Of a DNA stretch of 64,000 nucleotides, positions 25,220-35,395 are shown one piece after another (the stretch's first letter is position 1; each line of letters starts with the position of its first letter). The notes under the pieces were generated by a model. It was given only the letters and a program-made list of their open reading frames with translations, was not told where the DNA came from and ran no database searches. Both the position numbers and the translations under genes were made by a program. The DNA comes from Oasisia sp. SBJ-2009 (taxonomy: Eukaryota > Annelida > Polychaeta > Sabellida > Siboglinidae): the NCBI GenBank assembly GCA_964017155.1, contig OZ024854.1, positions 14,709,681 through 14,773,680 on the forward strand, in the 5' to 3' direction.

Positions 25220-26019
25220 TATGTGGAAATTGTTACTTGATATTAACTCTATTAGGTGTATGCCACGAAACAGTTAACTGTTTTGTCCTTTAAGAAAGGG
25301 AGATATCGTGATTAATTGTGTTGCCGCCTTGCGGACTAGAATAACACAGTTGTTTCGATCACCACTATAAGTCATGTTGGTACATTTAGAACCATCTCGT
25401 CTAAACACTCTCAAATGACAATTGAGAGACAAAACACGATACACAACAATTACTCTATGACGGAACCTTTATGATTAAAACTAAATTCAGATGCTGTCAA
25501 GTAACAGTTTCAAGGATGATTTGCGTAGTCCTGAAATGAATAAACGCCCAGCATATTTATAAGTTGCAATGGAAATAGAAGATATATCTGCTACCACAGT
25601 ATGTATTACAGTTTGTTCATGTTAATTATTTATGTACTCTTGAACTCTATTATTGTGATTTCTCTTTCCCCACAGGATCTTTAGAAGAAGGCAACACATA
25701 ACGCTTAACCAGACAAGTGGTGCCGTTCCCGGACACATAAACGTAAGATAAGTCAAATGTGTGAGGTAAAATAAAAGGCAGTGGCTATATATACGCGTAC
25801 GTGAGCCGTACGTTTAGGCCGTCAGTCTAAAAGTACGGCATTCATTCTGCGCATGCGTATATGCTATTATTTTCAGTTACGTGAGCTGTATTTTTAGCAT
25901 CTTTGTCTAATATGCGCATGATTTCCATACGTGAGCCTTATCTTTAGTAGCTATCAATTCCAAAAGTACGTGAAAACTGCATGTTATATTATATAAGCTA
26001 TACTGCCGTATCTTTAGCA

Positions 26020-28452
26020 AGACCACCTGGATGCATCCTCGTTCCAAACACTGGCATATGATCGACTTCATCATCACGAGGTGTCGGGATAAGATGGACA
26101 TCCACAGCACCCGAGCCATGCGTGGAGCAAACTGCTGGACCGATCACCAGATGCTGAGATCAAAAGTGGCTTTCAGAATACGACAAAAGCACAACAGGCA
26201 AGGGACAAATAAGCCGACCAAGCTCAACACTGCAAAACTAAGTACCATCAGCCATAGGGAGAGTTTTGAGCAGGAGATGGACAGTGCTCTCGCCCACTGG
26301 GAGGAGAAGGAAAACTCAACACCAGACGAGGAATGGGCAGCTCTGCAGCAGGTTGTGTACAACACAGCCAAGACATATCTTGGCAAGCCAGACAGAAAAC
26401 ACCAGGACTGGTTCGACCCCAACGACCAGGAGCTACAGACTCTTATGAGCAGAAGAGATCAAGCCCACCAGAGAGTGTTGCAAACCAGGAGCACTAGATC
26501 CACCACTGCAGCATACAAAGATGCCTGCAGACTGCTACAAAAACACACCCGTGCACTGAAGTCGGACTGGTGGGAAAGGAAAGCAGTGGAGCTGCAGAGA
26601 GCTGCCGACAGTAACAACATGAAGGGCTTCTACAATGGACTGAAGGAAGTGTGGGGACCCAAAAAGAAGGGACCTGTTCAACTAAAATCAACAGACGGAA
26701 TGGAAACCTTCTCTGACAGCAAGAGAGTTGTGGCAAGATGGAGTGAACACTTCCAGAAGCTACTCAACGTCCCTGGCGACATAGATCACGAAGCTCTGGA
26801 CAACATCCCGCAGCGCATTACCAAGACAAGCCTTGATGAGATTCCAACTATGGATGAGATGGCTAGAGCAATCGCCAGCCTGAAAGATGGCAAAGCACCT
26901 GGAGGAGATGGAATTCCTGCAGAAGTATGGAAGCACGGAGGAGACAATCTGTTCAGCAGACTGCACCAACTAATCACCAATGCCTGGGAGATGGGTTCTG
27001 TACCACAAGCATGGAAGGATGCAAGCATTATAACCATCTACAAGAAAGGTGATCGAACAGACTGTGGGAACTATAGAGGAATCTCTCTTCTTTCCATAGC
27101 AGGCAAGATCTTCGCCAGGATCCTCCTCAACAGACTATCTACCCACCTAACACCAGAGGTAGTTCCGGAGACACAATGTGGCTTCAGAGGTAACCGGAGC
27201 ACCGTGGATATGATATTTTGTCTCCGACAACTACAAGAAAAGTGCATTGAGCAGGACCGACCACTGTACATGGTATTTGTCGACTTCAGTAAGGCGTTCG
27301 ATACAGTTGGGAGGACCGGACTATGGCAGCTACTGAAGAAGTATGGCTGCCCAGAGAAGTTCACAACAATGATCGAGGCACTACATACCGGAATGATGGC
27401 GACTGTTAATGTTGGAGGGGAAGTCTCGGAATCGTTCAGGGTCACAAATGGGGTCAAGCAAGGCTGTGTACTGGCGCCCATGCTCTTTTCCATCTTCCTA
27501 TCAGCAATGCTCGACAATGCTTTCCGAGACATGGGGGATGGCATCTACATACAGTCCAGACAGAGCGCTGACCTATTCAACGTCGCACACTTCAGAGCGA
27601 AGACCAAGACTACACGGATACTGATGAGGGAGCTGCTATTCGCAGATGACAGTGCACTGGTTGCACACTCTGCTGAAGAGATGCAGAAAATAGTGGATGC
27701 TTTTTCCAATGCGTCAAAGAAGTTCGGCCTGAAGATTAACATCAAGAAGACCGAGGTGGTGTACCAACCCAACTCTACAAGAACCCGAGAGGAGGATATC
27801 ATGGTTGATGGAAACAAGCTGAACTCTGTTATGGAATTCACCTACCTCGGAAGCACTATATCAAGTGACGGATGCATTGACGATGAAATACAGAGGAGGA
27901 TGGCCAAGGCTAGTGCATCTTTCGGCCGACTACGCCAGAGACTCTGGAACAACCACCATGTGTCCATGCGGGTTAAAGGCAAGATATACCGTGCAATTGT
28001 GCTGTCCACCCTCCTATACGGAGCCGAGGCATGGACAGTGTACAGACGACAGGTGAAAAAGTTGCATGCCTTCATGATGCGACATCTGCGTTCGATCATG
28101 AGGATAACCTGGATGGACAAAGTGACAAACAAGGAAATACTCGAACGGACAGGGCTGCCATCTATGGAAGATCTTCTGATCAGAAAGAATCTCCGGTGGA
28201 CTGGACACCTCATGAGGATGTCATCAGACAGGCTACCGAAGCAGGTTCTCTACTCTCAACTGTCTTCTGGTCACAGAAAGAGAGGGCGCCCTCGTCTCCG
28301 GTTCAAAGATACCATCAAGAGAAACCTGAAGCTGAGAGACATAAAGATCGACTCCTGGACATCACTCTCACAGCAGAGAGACAAATGGAGAGCAAGAGTC
28401 AAGTGATGGAAGCAGTCTTTGTCGCTTCGCGACCGACAGCATGATGATGATG
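26020..28452 (+). mobile_element. young 5'-truncated APE-type LINE with 18-bp target duplication
   Basis: The insertion is framed by ACTGCCGTATCTTTAGCA at 26002-26019 and 28453-28470 (target-site duplication). It ends in a short (ATG)n tail. The 5' end is cut inside the endonuclease coding region, at the codons just before WMHPRS, which are preserved in the second copy at 60680-64000. GC-richer than its surroundings. Confidence 0.9.
26031..28406 (+). CDS. LINE ORF2: endonuclease tail plus reverse transcriptase, 791 aa
   Basis: An uninterrupted 791-residue frame. Residues 1-45 are the end of an AP-type endonuclease (MIDFIITRC, then NCWTDHQMLRSKV with the TDH motif). A linker runs to about 270. 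Reverse transcriptase follows: APGGDGIPAEVWKH, GNYRGISLLSIAGKIFARIL, VFVDFSKAFDTVGRTGL (first catalytic Asp), NGVKQGCVLAPMLFSIFL and the catalytic ELLFADDSALV. The C-terminal part (FTYLGSTISSDG, TLLYGAEAWTVY, RWTGHLMRMSSD, KRGRPRLRFKD) is standard for this group. In the complete element the protein nicks target DNA and copies its own RNA into it. The missing N-terminal endonuclease, with its catalytic residues, means this copy cannot move alone. The exact clade (RTE-like or a relative) is not settled. Confidence 0.9.
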   Translation: MHPRSKHWHMIDFIITRCRDKMDIHSTRAMRGANCWTDHQMLRSKVAFRIRQKHNRQGTNKPTKLNTAKLSTISHRESFEQEMDSALAHWEEKENSTPDEEWAALQQVVYNTAKTYLGKPDRKHQDWFDPNDQELQTLMSRRDQAHQRVLQTRSTRSTTAAYKDACRLLQKHTRALKSDWWERKAVELQRAADSNNMKGFYNGLKEVWGPKKKGPVQLKSTDGMETFSDSKRVVARWSEHFQKLLNVPGDIDHEALDNIPQRITKTSLDEIPTMDEMARAIASLKDGKAPGGDGIPAEVWKHGGDNLFSRLHQLITNAWEMGSVPQAWKDASIITIYKKGDRTDCGNYRGISLLSIAGKIFARILLNRLSTHLTPEVVPETQCGFRGNRSTVDMIFCLRQLQEKCIEQDRPLYMVFVDFSKAFDTVGRTGLWQLLKKYGCPEKFTTMIEALHTGMMATVNVGGEVSESFRVTNGVKQGCVLAPMLFSIFLSAMLDNAFRDMGDGIYIQSRQSADLFNVAHFRAKTKTTRILMRELLFADDSALVAHSAEEMQKIVDAFSNASKKFGLKINIKKTEVVYQPNSTRTREEDIMVDGNKLNSVMEFTYLGSTISSDGCIDDEIQRRMAKASASFGRLRQRLWNNHHVSMRVKGKIYRAIVLSTLLYGAEAWTVYRRQVKKLHAFMMRHLRSIMRITWMDKVTNKEILERTGLPSMEDLLIRKNLRWTGHLMRMSSDRLPKQVLYSQLSSGHRKRGRPRLRFKDTIKRNLKLRDIKIDSWTSLSQQRDKWRARVK

Positions 28453-29701
28453 ACTGCCGTATCTTTAGCACTCAGATCTAAAAGTAGGCAGGCGCCTAGG
28501 TGAATTTCTTCCACGCGTGCATTCCGTATTTTTAGCAAACAAATCTAAAAGTATGTGAGTTTTTCCGCGCTTGCATGTCGATGTACGTACGAACGGTAGC
28601 TCTTTTGGCACTCAGTTTCTATATATACGTGAGTTTTTGTGCCTTTTATTTTGTTCGCAAGTTGACATATATAGACCTGTGGATGTCAGTAAATCGAACA
28701 ATGTCGATAACATCGTTCCCTCGTGTAATTCCGCCATATCGATGCGACGAGATGGACGCAACATTCATGCACAGAATTGAAAAGCAGATGAGCGCACATC
28801 CTCACGTACGGTTAGGCCACGGGTCTAAAGATACGGCTCACGTACGCGTAGACACTTCGAAAATAAAAATGTCTGTCTCGCTAAATATTTGTATATTTTG
28901 TGAGTTGTGTGGACTCTTTTTAATGGCTATGTACTACTTATCCCAAAACGTTACACTGTAGACCTCCAGCGGAATACAGTACGTGTTAGTTGAGCGCTCG
29001 AGCCACTGGGATAATTGAGCCACCCATGTTTCACGGAAGACCATAACATGGACCGTTGTTTGGTTCCAACAAGTGATGTAGCACGTTATTAGACTAACTT
29101 TTTAACTAAATATTTTAGTGGTTTTGATTAATAACTAGTCTGTATATTATCAGAGTACCATCACAATACATTAATGTTCTTGCAATTCCAAATTGTTTAA
29201 CTATATATTGGAAACAAATTAATTTGTTCATCGATCCGGCCCATGTATTAATGACAATTCCACTACAATTATATTTAATGGCAACATGGAACTAGTTGAG
29301 CCATCTGAGAGACATGCATTATGAGTCACGATTGTTTTGGTAGATACCGCAGTTGTGTTAGTTGGGTTATTATGAAGTTTTAAAGTTCATTCTAACTTAA
29401 AACTCCATGGTCACTTCGATTATTTTGCTCCTCGCGTTTCAGACTAATTTCATGAAAAAGCAGACCCACCAGTATCCCCTGTGGCATGCTAATTCGTTTG
29501 TGCATATGTATGCCTTCGTTTTTATGAAATAAACAGAAAACTCAGAAAAAAGTTAGCAGCGAAACACGAACCACACATCCGGAAAGGACTGTAGTTTGAA
29601 ACTCTCGCGTGATCGAAAAGGAACGGTGAGATCGACCTTTGATATTTAGAATGCAAGCAGTGTCATAGCCAGGATTTTGCATTGGAGGAATTAAGCAAAC
29701 T

Positions 29702-29793
29702 ACACACACACACACACACACACGCACGCACGCACGCACGCACGCACACACGCACACACGCACGCACGCACGCACACACACACACACACACAC
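29702..29793. repeat. (CA)n / (CGCA)n microsatellite
   Basis: Alternating ACAC and ACGC runs. The Cys/Val-rich frame on the other strand is its translation. A copy of the ggcgtagccagg-type word (agtgtcatagccagg, about 29662) stands just upstream. Confidence 0.95.
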
Positions 29794-30210
29794 ATAATTA
29801 GTTTTAGTAAAAGTTTGTTAGTTAAAAGTATTTATGAGCAGATTAGCATAGTGGGTGATAATAGGGTAATCTAGCCTTCGACAAGGTTGTTTACAAGATT
29901 TAGCAAATCTGATTATTTGATAGAATATGTAACATATAAAGTAGCAAACATAACAGCTACATAAATAAGATAATACTTTGATCAGGTAGCATTGCTATTA
30001 AAAAATAAGCAAGTTTTTTAGTAGAAACCTTAGTTTGTTTATGTTGGTAGTGTCCAACGTGTCCGCTAGGGAACGGTGCCAGTAAAGACTAAATTTGTCA
30101 GTTGTGTATAACATAAAGTGAGCTGCAGTTACTGTCCACATTAAACAGTCTTTCTAAAGACTAATTGGTATACAGACTGAGTAAATTTAGAGTTCCTGTG
30201 ATATCATAAT

Positions 30211-32904
30211 ATGGCCCCTTGCAAGCGGCAAGTGAAGGCAAGGAGGCACTTAGTATGTGACTATTGTCACAGCTTTGTCGATTTTGCTCTAACCGGATGC
30301 ACAAAGTCATGGGCAGAAACAATGGAGGAAGACTTTACTTTCCAGTGCACAGGGTGTTGTAAAGTGGAATGTCTTACAGTAGAGTTAGCTAGACTAACCG
30401 ATATTGTGAAGGGGCTGGAGATGAAAATAACCAAAGAGATGGATGGAAGAGGACGGAATGAGCAATGCAGTCACAAGAAGGATGAGGACATGAGATTGAG
30501 AGGAGGGAGGGTGAGTGCAAGGAAAACAAATGGAGAAAGAACAAGAGAAAGCACGGCATGCAGGAAGGTGACAGGGGAGAAAGTGACAGTAGATGAGGGG
30601 GGGGGGACAATGGGACAGGAGAGGAGAGAAGTTCATGTGACCGGAGGAAAGATGAATGGAAGAAAGGAACTGAGAGTAAATGTGCCGAAAGGGAATTCAA
30701 TAACAGGGATGATGACAGGACGAAAAGACGCAGGGAAAAAAGGAACAACAGAGAAGGCGGGAGGAAGAAAAGTCAACGACCAGGGAGATGCAACACGGAG
30801 GAGCTACTCTGAGGCAGTGATTGAGGGGGCATCGAGAACAGAAAGGGTGTTTATGGGCGACTCAATTTTGAGAAAGACAGACAAGACTTTAAACAAAGGC
30901 GAATATGTTGTTGTTTGTCTTCCGGGCTCTCGGATAGAGAATGTGACAGAAAGGGTAGGGAACGTGTTGGGGCATGGCCAGGGAGGATCTATATTAGTAC
31001 ATGTAGGGACGAACAATGCAGACAAGGAGGGGACAACTAGAGTAGTGCAAAGATACAGACAGTTGGTAGGGAAGCTGAAGAAGACAAGAGTTGAGCAGAT
31101 TATTCTCTCAGGAATTTTGCCAGTGATGGGAGGAAGGGGTGTAGCCTATAGAAACTGCAAGAGGATGGCAATCAACGTTCTAGTAGAGCAGATGTGCGAA
31201 GAAGAAGGAGTTGGATTTGTAGATTTGTGGGGATACTTTGTGGGAAAAGAAGATATGTATATGAGAGATGGCCTCCATCTAAGCGGAAAGGGCGCAGCAG
31301 TTTTCTCCGAGAACTTGCTTCGATCTATGGACAGGGGAACAGGTAAAGTAAAAGGAGAACAGAATCGAAAAATACGGTACAGGAAAAATTTTCACAAAGG
31401 AAGATATAAGGACATGAGGAAATATTTAGCAAAGATAGACTGGAATAACGCACTGGAGAATAAGACAGCAAAAGAATGTTGGAATATCTTAAAGAGTGAA
31501 ATTGACTGCATTGTCGAAAAATTTGTCCCCTTGAAAAAACAAGGGAAACGGTCAAAAAAGAAACACTTATCAAAAGAAGCCATTAGAAAAATCAAATACA
31601 AGCAAATGATGTGGAAGACATATAGACATAATGGAAGTGAAGAAGACTATGCCATTTATAAAGAAGCACTTAACCAAGCTACAGCTGAAATTAGAAATTC
31701 AAAGAGAAGCTATGAACAAAAATTAGCTTTTAATATAAAACATGACAGCAAGAGTTTTTATGCGTATGTTCGAAGTAAACAGAAAGTTCAGGATAAGGTC
31801 GGACCTCTAGAAGATAGTGATGGAAAAATAATAACAGAGGGATTCTTAATGGCAGAAAACCTAAATGAATACTTTAGTTCGGTATTTACCAGGGAAGATA
31901 TTAGTGCATTACCAGTACCAGAGACTAAATTCGAAGGGAGAGAGTCAGACTATTTAGGACAACTAATTGTAACACCAAAAATGGTAGCTAAGAAAATAAG
32001 GGACATGAAGGATAATAAGTCACCTGGAGTGGATGGGATTCCTCCCAAATTACTACTGGAAATTGTAGAACAAATTAGCACACCACTTGCAACAGTGTTC
32101 AATTTGGCATTAGAGGAAGGAGTAGTTCCGTTAGAATGGAAAGAAGCAAACATCATACCATTATTTAAAAAAGGATCAAGAAGCAAGTCAGAGAACTATA
32201 GACCAGTGAGTTTAACATCGGTGATTTGTAAACTATTAGAAAGACTAATTAAAGAGCACTTGGTTGATTTTCTTGTTAAAAATAACTTGATTAACCCATC
32301 TCAACATGGGTTTCTAAAAGCGAGGTCATGCTTAACAAATATCTTATGTTTTTTGGAAGATGTCACAAAGTGGGTAGATGAGGGATCACCAGTAGATATA
32401 ATATACTTAGATTTTAAAAAAGCTTTTGACAAAGTGCCACATCAAAGATTACTACTTAAACTGAAGGCCCATGGCATAGGCAATGTTATGATTAACTGGA
32501 TAGAAAAATGGCTTATTGATAGAAGACAAAGAGTAGTAGTTGATGGGGAGGTTTCAAACTGGAAATCGGTTTTGAGTGGAGTACCGCAGGGATCAGTATT
32601 GGGACCTATTTTGTTCTTAATATATATCAATGATTTGGATGATGATATAACAAGCAAGGTGTTGAAGTTTGCGGATGATACAAAAGTGTTCAGAAAAATA
32701 AAAAGTGATACAGATAGACAGCAATTACAAGATGATCTAAATAAGTTGACCGAATGGTCTGAGAAGTGGCAAATGCTGTTTAATTATGGGAAGTGTAAGT
32801 GCCTCCACACAGGACATGGGAATGAAGATGCACAATATACAATGGGTGATACTGTACTAAATACTACCGTAAAGGAAAAGGACTTAGGGTTAACTATTAG
32901 TTAG
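30211..32904 (+). CDS. chimeric CR1 protein: PHD-like finger, SGNH esterase, reverse transcriptase (897 aa)
   Basis: Domains in order. A Cys-rich zinc finger at residues 16-54 (CDYCHSF, C30, CTGCC) of the PHD-like type seen in CR1 ORF1. A Lys/Arg/Gly-rich basic stretch at about 80-205. An SGNH-hydrolase (esterase) domain at about 212-375, with block I VFMGDSIL (Ser218), block III VGTNNA (Asn268) and block V DGLHLSG (Asp353/His356). Then, without an intervening endonuclease, the pre-RT linker (YLAKIDWNNALENKTAKECW) and reverse transcriptase: KSPGVDGIPPKLL, YRPVSLTSVICKLLERLI, IYLDFKKAFDKVP, VPQGSVLGPILF and the catalytic KFADDTKVF (Asp822/Asp823). In CR1 elements the finger and esterase normally sit in ORF1 and the endonuclease starts ORF2, so an in-frame deletion appears to have fused the two. 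The frame stops early at LGLTIS because of a second deletion. Confidence 0.9.
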   Translation: MAPCKRQVKARRHLVCDYCHSFVDFALTGCTKSWAETMEEDFTFQCTGCCKVECLTVELARLTDIVKGLEMKITKEMDGRGRNEQCSHKKDEDMRLRGGRVSARKTNGERTRESTACRKVTGEKVTVDEGGGTMGQERREVHVTGGKMNGRKELRVNVPKGNSITGMMTGRKDAGKKGTTEKAGGRKVNDQGDATRRSYSEAVIEGASRTERVFMGDSILRKTDKTLNKGEYVVVCLPGSRIENVTERVGNVLGHGQGGSILVHVGTNNADKEGTTRVVQRYRQLVGKLKKTRVEQIILSGILPVMGGRGVAYRNCKRMAINVLVEQMCEEEGVGFVDLWGYFVGKEDMYMRDGLHLSGKGAAVFSENLLRSMDRGTGKVKGEQNRKIRYRKNFHKGRYKDMRKYLAKIDWNNALENKTAKECWNILKSEIDCIVEKFVPLKKQGKRSKKKHLSKEAIRKIKYKQMMWKTYRHNGSEEDYAIYKEALNQATAEIRNSKRSYEQKLAFNIKHDSKSFYAYVRSKQKVQDKVGPLEDSDGKIITEGFLMAENLNEYFSSVFTREDISALPVPETKFEGRESDYLGQLIVTPKMVAKKIRDMKDNKSPGVDGIPPKLLLEIVEQISTPLATVFNLALEEGVVPLEWKEANIIPLFKKGSRSKSENYRPVSLTSVICKLLERLIKEHLVDFLVKNNLINPSQHGFLKARSCLTNILCFLEDVTKWVDEGSPVDIIYLDFKKAFDKVPHQRLLLKLKAHGIGNVMINWIEKWLIDRRQRVVVDGEVSNWKSVLSGVPQGSVLGPILFLIYINDLDDDITSKVLKFADDTKVFRKIKSDTDRQQLQDDLNKLTEWSEKWQMLFNYGKCKCLHTGHGNEDAQYTMGDTVLNTTVKEKDLGLTIS

Positions 32905-32914
32905 GCGAAATATA

Positions 32915-33409
32915 GTGTACAAGGAAAAAGAACTAATAATACCACTGTACAAAACAATAGTTAGGCCTCATTTAGAATATTGCATACAGGCATGGAGGCC
33001 ATATCGCAAGAAGGATATTGATATACTAGAAAGAGTACAAAGAAGAGCAACCAAAATGATACAAAAACTCACGAATATTAGTTATGAAATGCGTCTAAAA
33101 GAATGTGGATTAACAACACTAGAAACCAGGAGACTGCGAGGAGATCAGATAGAAGTTTTTAAAATATTGAATGGGTATGAAAATATTGACAGAAATATTT
33201 TTTTCTCAGTCAAGGAAGAGAGAAGGACTAGAGGACATAGAGTTACATTAGCAAAGAAGCAATGTAGATTAGATATTAGAAAATTTTCATTTTCACAAAG
33301 AACAGTAAATGAATGGAACAGATTATCGGCTGATTGTGTAAGTGCTAGTAGTGTTAATATGTTCAAAAATAAAATTGACATGTACCTAAGAAGGGCGGGG
33401 TACATTTAG
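32915..33409 (+). CDS. CR1 ORF2 C-terminal fragment, 164 aa
   Basis: The natural continuation of the RT ORF, put out of frame by a deletion of about 70 bp at 32903-32906. The copy at 54601-54700 keeps the missing text (ADMKGSEQCGIAALK and so on). Recognisable blocks are LYKTIVRPHLEYCIQAWRPY, RVQRRATKMIQKL, TTLETRRLRGDQIEVF and SFSQRTVNEWNRLSADCV. It has no enzymatic motif of its own and was probably never translated separately. Confidence 0.85.
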   Translation: MYKEKELIIPLYKTIVRPHLEYCIQAWRPYRKKDIDILERVQRRATKMIQKLTNISYEMRLKECGLTTLETRRLRGDQIEVFKILNGYENIDRNIFFSVKEERRTRGHRVTLAKKQCRLDIRKFSFSQRTVNEWNRLSADCVSASSVNMFKNKIDMYLRRAGYI

Positions 33410-33639
33410 ATAGATAGGTTGGACTCTCGATAAGCCAAAGGGCTTCCTTGTCCACCTGCCATCTTGAGTTGATTCTCTAGGTGGCAATCTTGTTAAATCT
33501 TGTTAAATCAATAATTAAAACCCAACTCGCTTAAAATGAGCAACCAAGTTCACTGACCAATGTAGCTGGTAGTAGTTCAGCAAACCATTCACAGAAGGCG
33601 TCAAAGTTATAATGTAAGAGACAAACGATACATTATACA

Positions 33640-34508
33640 TTACCTCGCGCCACATCTCCCAACCCTACTGACAAAAACCATGACAAATACCAACATGGTG
33701 TCACTTACTCTGATGAAACAATAATAAAACATTCCTACCTTAACATCTATGATGTGGCGTTGGCGTTCAAACATTAACTTCACAACATGTAACGTTGGTT
33801 ATTACAATAAATCCACGATAGAAAGTGGCATTGATCTAGTGGAAAATCGACAAGATTAATTGCTTTAATCACAAAGAGGATTACAGCCGGTGCAAACGCT
33901 TGGAGGAAGGTTGAAGGGGTGATGGGAGTTATACGCATTTCACGTAAATTTAAAGGAAAAGGAAAGGAAAGAATGGGAGGTGAAAAATGGAGAAAAGTGC
34001 AAAAGGCATTGGAGATTGCTGACTGGAAACATACTGAGAGAAAAGCGAGAGGAAGAAAAAATACAACGAAAAAGGAAATCATGGAAAACAACAACGAAAA
34101 AAGGAAATCATGGTAAACCCACCCTGACGACAGGGATGCCAAGAAAAGAAAAGAAAAAATGTAATGTGACCCTAGTCTAGTAACCAGGCAACTATTATTT
34201 TGAATACTTGACAGCCATTAGCTATTGTGCACATTGAGAATGATGACTTTTTCATTGCTCAGTCGCCTCTTATGCCGCAACCAGCAATATAAGTGGAGAA
34301 TTCCTAACTTAATCCCATTTTAATTATGACAAGTTTCTTTGCGAAAGGATAGGGCTGGGAAGGAAACTCTTACACAGGCATTCTTATACCCTCTGTACTT
34401 TGTGACTATGTGAACCAGGCAGCCAGCTATTAGTCCTCCGTTTCCCACCATCCTGTTTTTTTCTGGAATGGGGGCATGGCCCCCTGCCCCCCTCTGGCTA
34501 CGCCTCTG
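33640..34508 (-). mobile_element. hAT-like non-autonomous DNA element, copy B
   Basis: Reverse-complement counterpart of 978-2125. It ends at 34508 with CTGGCTACGCCTCTG (reverse complement CAGAGGCGTAGCCAG). Similarity includes actattattttgaatacttg, ccattagctattgtgcacat, aaacgcttggaggaaggttg and cttactctgatgaaac. No transposase is visible. Confidence 0.55.
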
Positions 34509-34689
34509 AATGCTGTTTACACTAGTCCCAATTTTCCGATGTTTCGCCGTTTTTTTGTTCAATGATGGGACGCTCGCGCACCCATGCGACCAACTAAATA
34601 ACATGGACCAAGAAACAGTATCACTACATTCGAAGATTATGTTATACTTAAAAATAAATCTTAGTAACGGTAGTAGACGATAACAATGG

Positions 34690-35150
34690 TGTGGTAAAAT
34701 CAGTGGTGTGTGTCCTCAAGTGGCTGTGAAGGCCGCTGCTGTCTGGAGTCGTCTGTTTCTGGCATCTTGCAGACGTTGGCAGCTTTTTTCCTCAAACGTC
34801 TGGCAGGCAGTCCTGGTAAAGTCTCCCCACTAAGTTCTGTCAGCTGTTGTGTACTCGAGTTCTCTTGGATGATGGCCGTGTAATGGAGTTTGATTTTGAT
34901 GCAGTCCTTATATCGATTGTGGATACCTCTGGTGTCTGTAACCTTCAAAGAGCACGCCGTAGAGAAGCAAAGGATCTTTGTCTCATCCATACGGGTCACA
35001 TTCCCGGTTAATCGTACATGGGCTCTCGCAATAATCACTTCCGTGCACTCTGTACTCTCTAATGCTGCTCAACGTTTACCACCCGGTCTTGCCAGTGGAC
35101 GTGGAGCACAGACGAGAGGTTGCTCTTGTGGAAAATGAAGACTACCGCAT
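34690..35150 (-). pseudogene. LINE C-terminal relic
   Basis: A - strand frame of 112 aa contains RLTGNVTRMDETKI and HNRYKDCIKIKL, the 'W-x-GH-x-x-RM ... RYKD' signature found near the C-terminus of many LINE ORF2 proteins. No RT core remains. The + strand frame at 34890-35138 is its shadow. Confidence 0.55.
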
Positions 35151-35371
35151 TTACCGACACTCGTTTCTAACCCCATTTTGGTGGTTTTGTGATTTCCACT
35201 AATTTCGATACATTATTTTAATATAGTGAAATTATGTATGTTTATTTTATTACACGGAAGTGATTACAGTGAACAAGGCGATCATGTTTGGTCAAATGTG
35301 TGTTAGTGAGATCGGTGATTTATAATAGCGACAACATTCTAGATTTGTTAGCATGTTCGTTTATTTTGCAG

Positions 35372-35395
35372 GCTACGCAGACAGAGAGCAATCCG
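35372..35395 (+). CDS. host microexon 3a (24 nt), peptide ATQTESNP
   Basis: A phase 0-0 exon between tttattttgcag and gtgagt. It encodes ATQTESNP. The duplicate at 43016 encodes the identical peptide despite a silent change (ACG to ACA), which suggests selection on the protein. When joined to the next microexon it completes an NPDY motif. It is too short for homology detection; support comes from splice sites, phase and duplication. Confidence 0.7.

Larger units (their letters stand above)
25792..28850. mobile_element. non-autonomous DNA element with repeated CTTTAG/CTAAAAG hairpin units, split by a LINE
   Basis: The outer ends are a perfect 19-bp inverted repeat, TACGCGTACGTGAGCCGTA, at 25792-25810 and (reverse complement) 28832-28850. 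Inside each end are several copies of a unit in which ccgtatctttagc is followed by a few bases and tctaaaagtacg, itself a loose hairpin (about 25811-25842, 25928-25972, 26002 joined to 28471, and 28525-28554). Without the 2.4-kb LINE the element would be about 0.6 kb and noncoding. Its family is not identified. Confidence 0.6.
29995..33512 (+). mobile_element. CR1-type LINE with ORF1 fused to RT (endonuclease missing)
   Basis: The element comprises a presumed 5' UTR (start not defined), a long fused ORF (30211-32904), a short C-terminal ORF (32915-33409) and a 3' UTR. The 3' UTR (cgataagccaaagggcttcc, ggtggcaatcttgttaaatc) matches the copies ending at 5297 and 57165. It ends with the doubled 10-mer TTGTTAAATC, as CR1 elements end in short repeats. 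The left boundary is uncertain. Two internal deletions relative to an intact element are inferred (see the ORF entries). Confidence 0.85.

Noticed and set aside
34700..35138. 112-aa - and 82-aa + frames as host genes
   Set aside because: The - frame carries the LINE C-terminal GN-x-x-RMDE...RYKDC signature; the + frame is its shadow.
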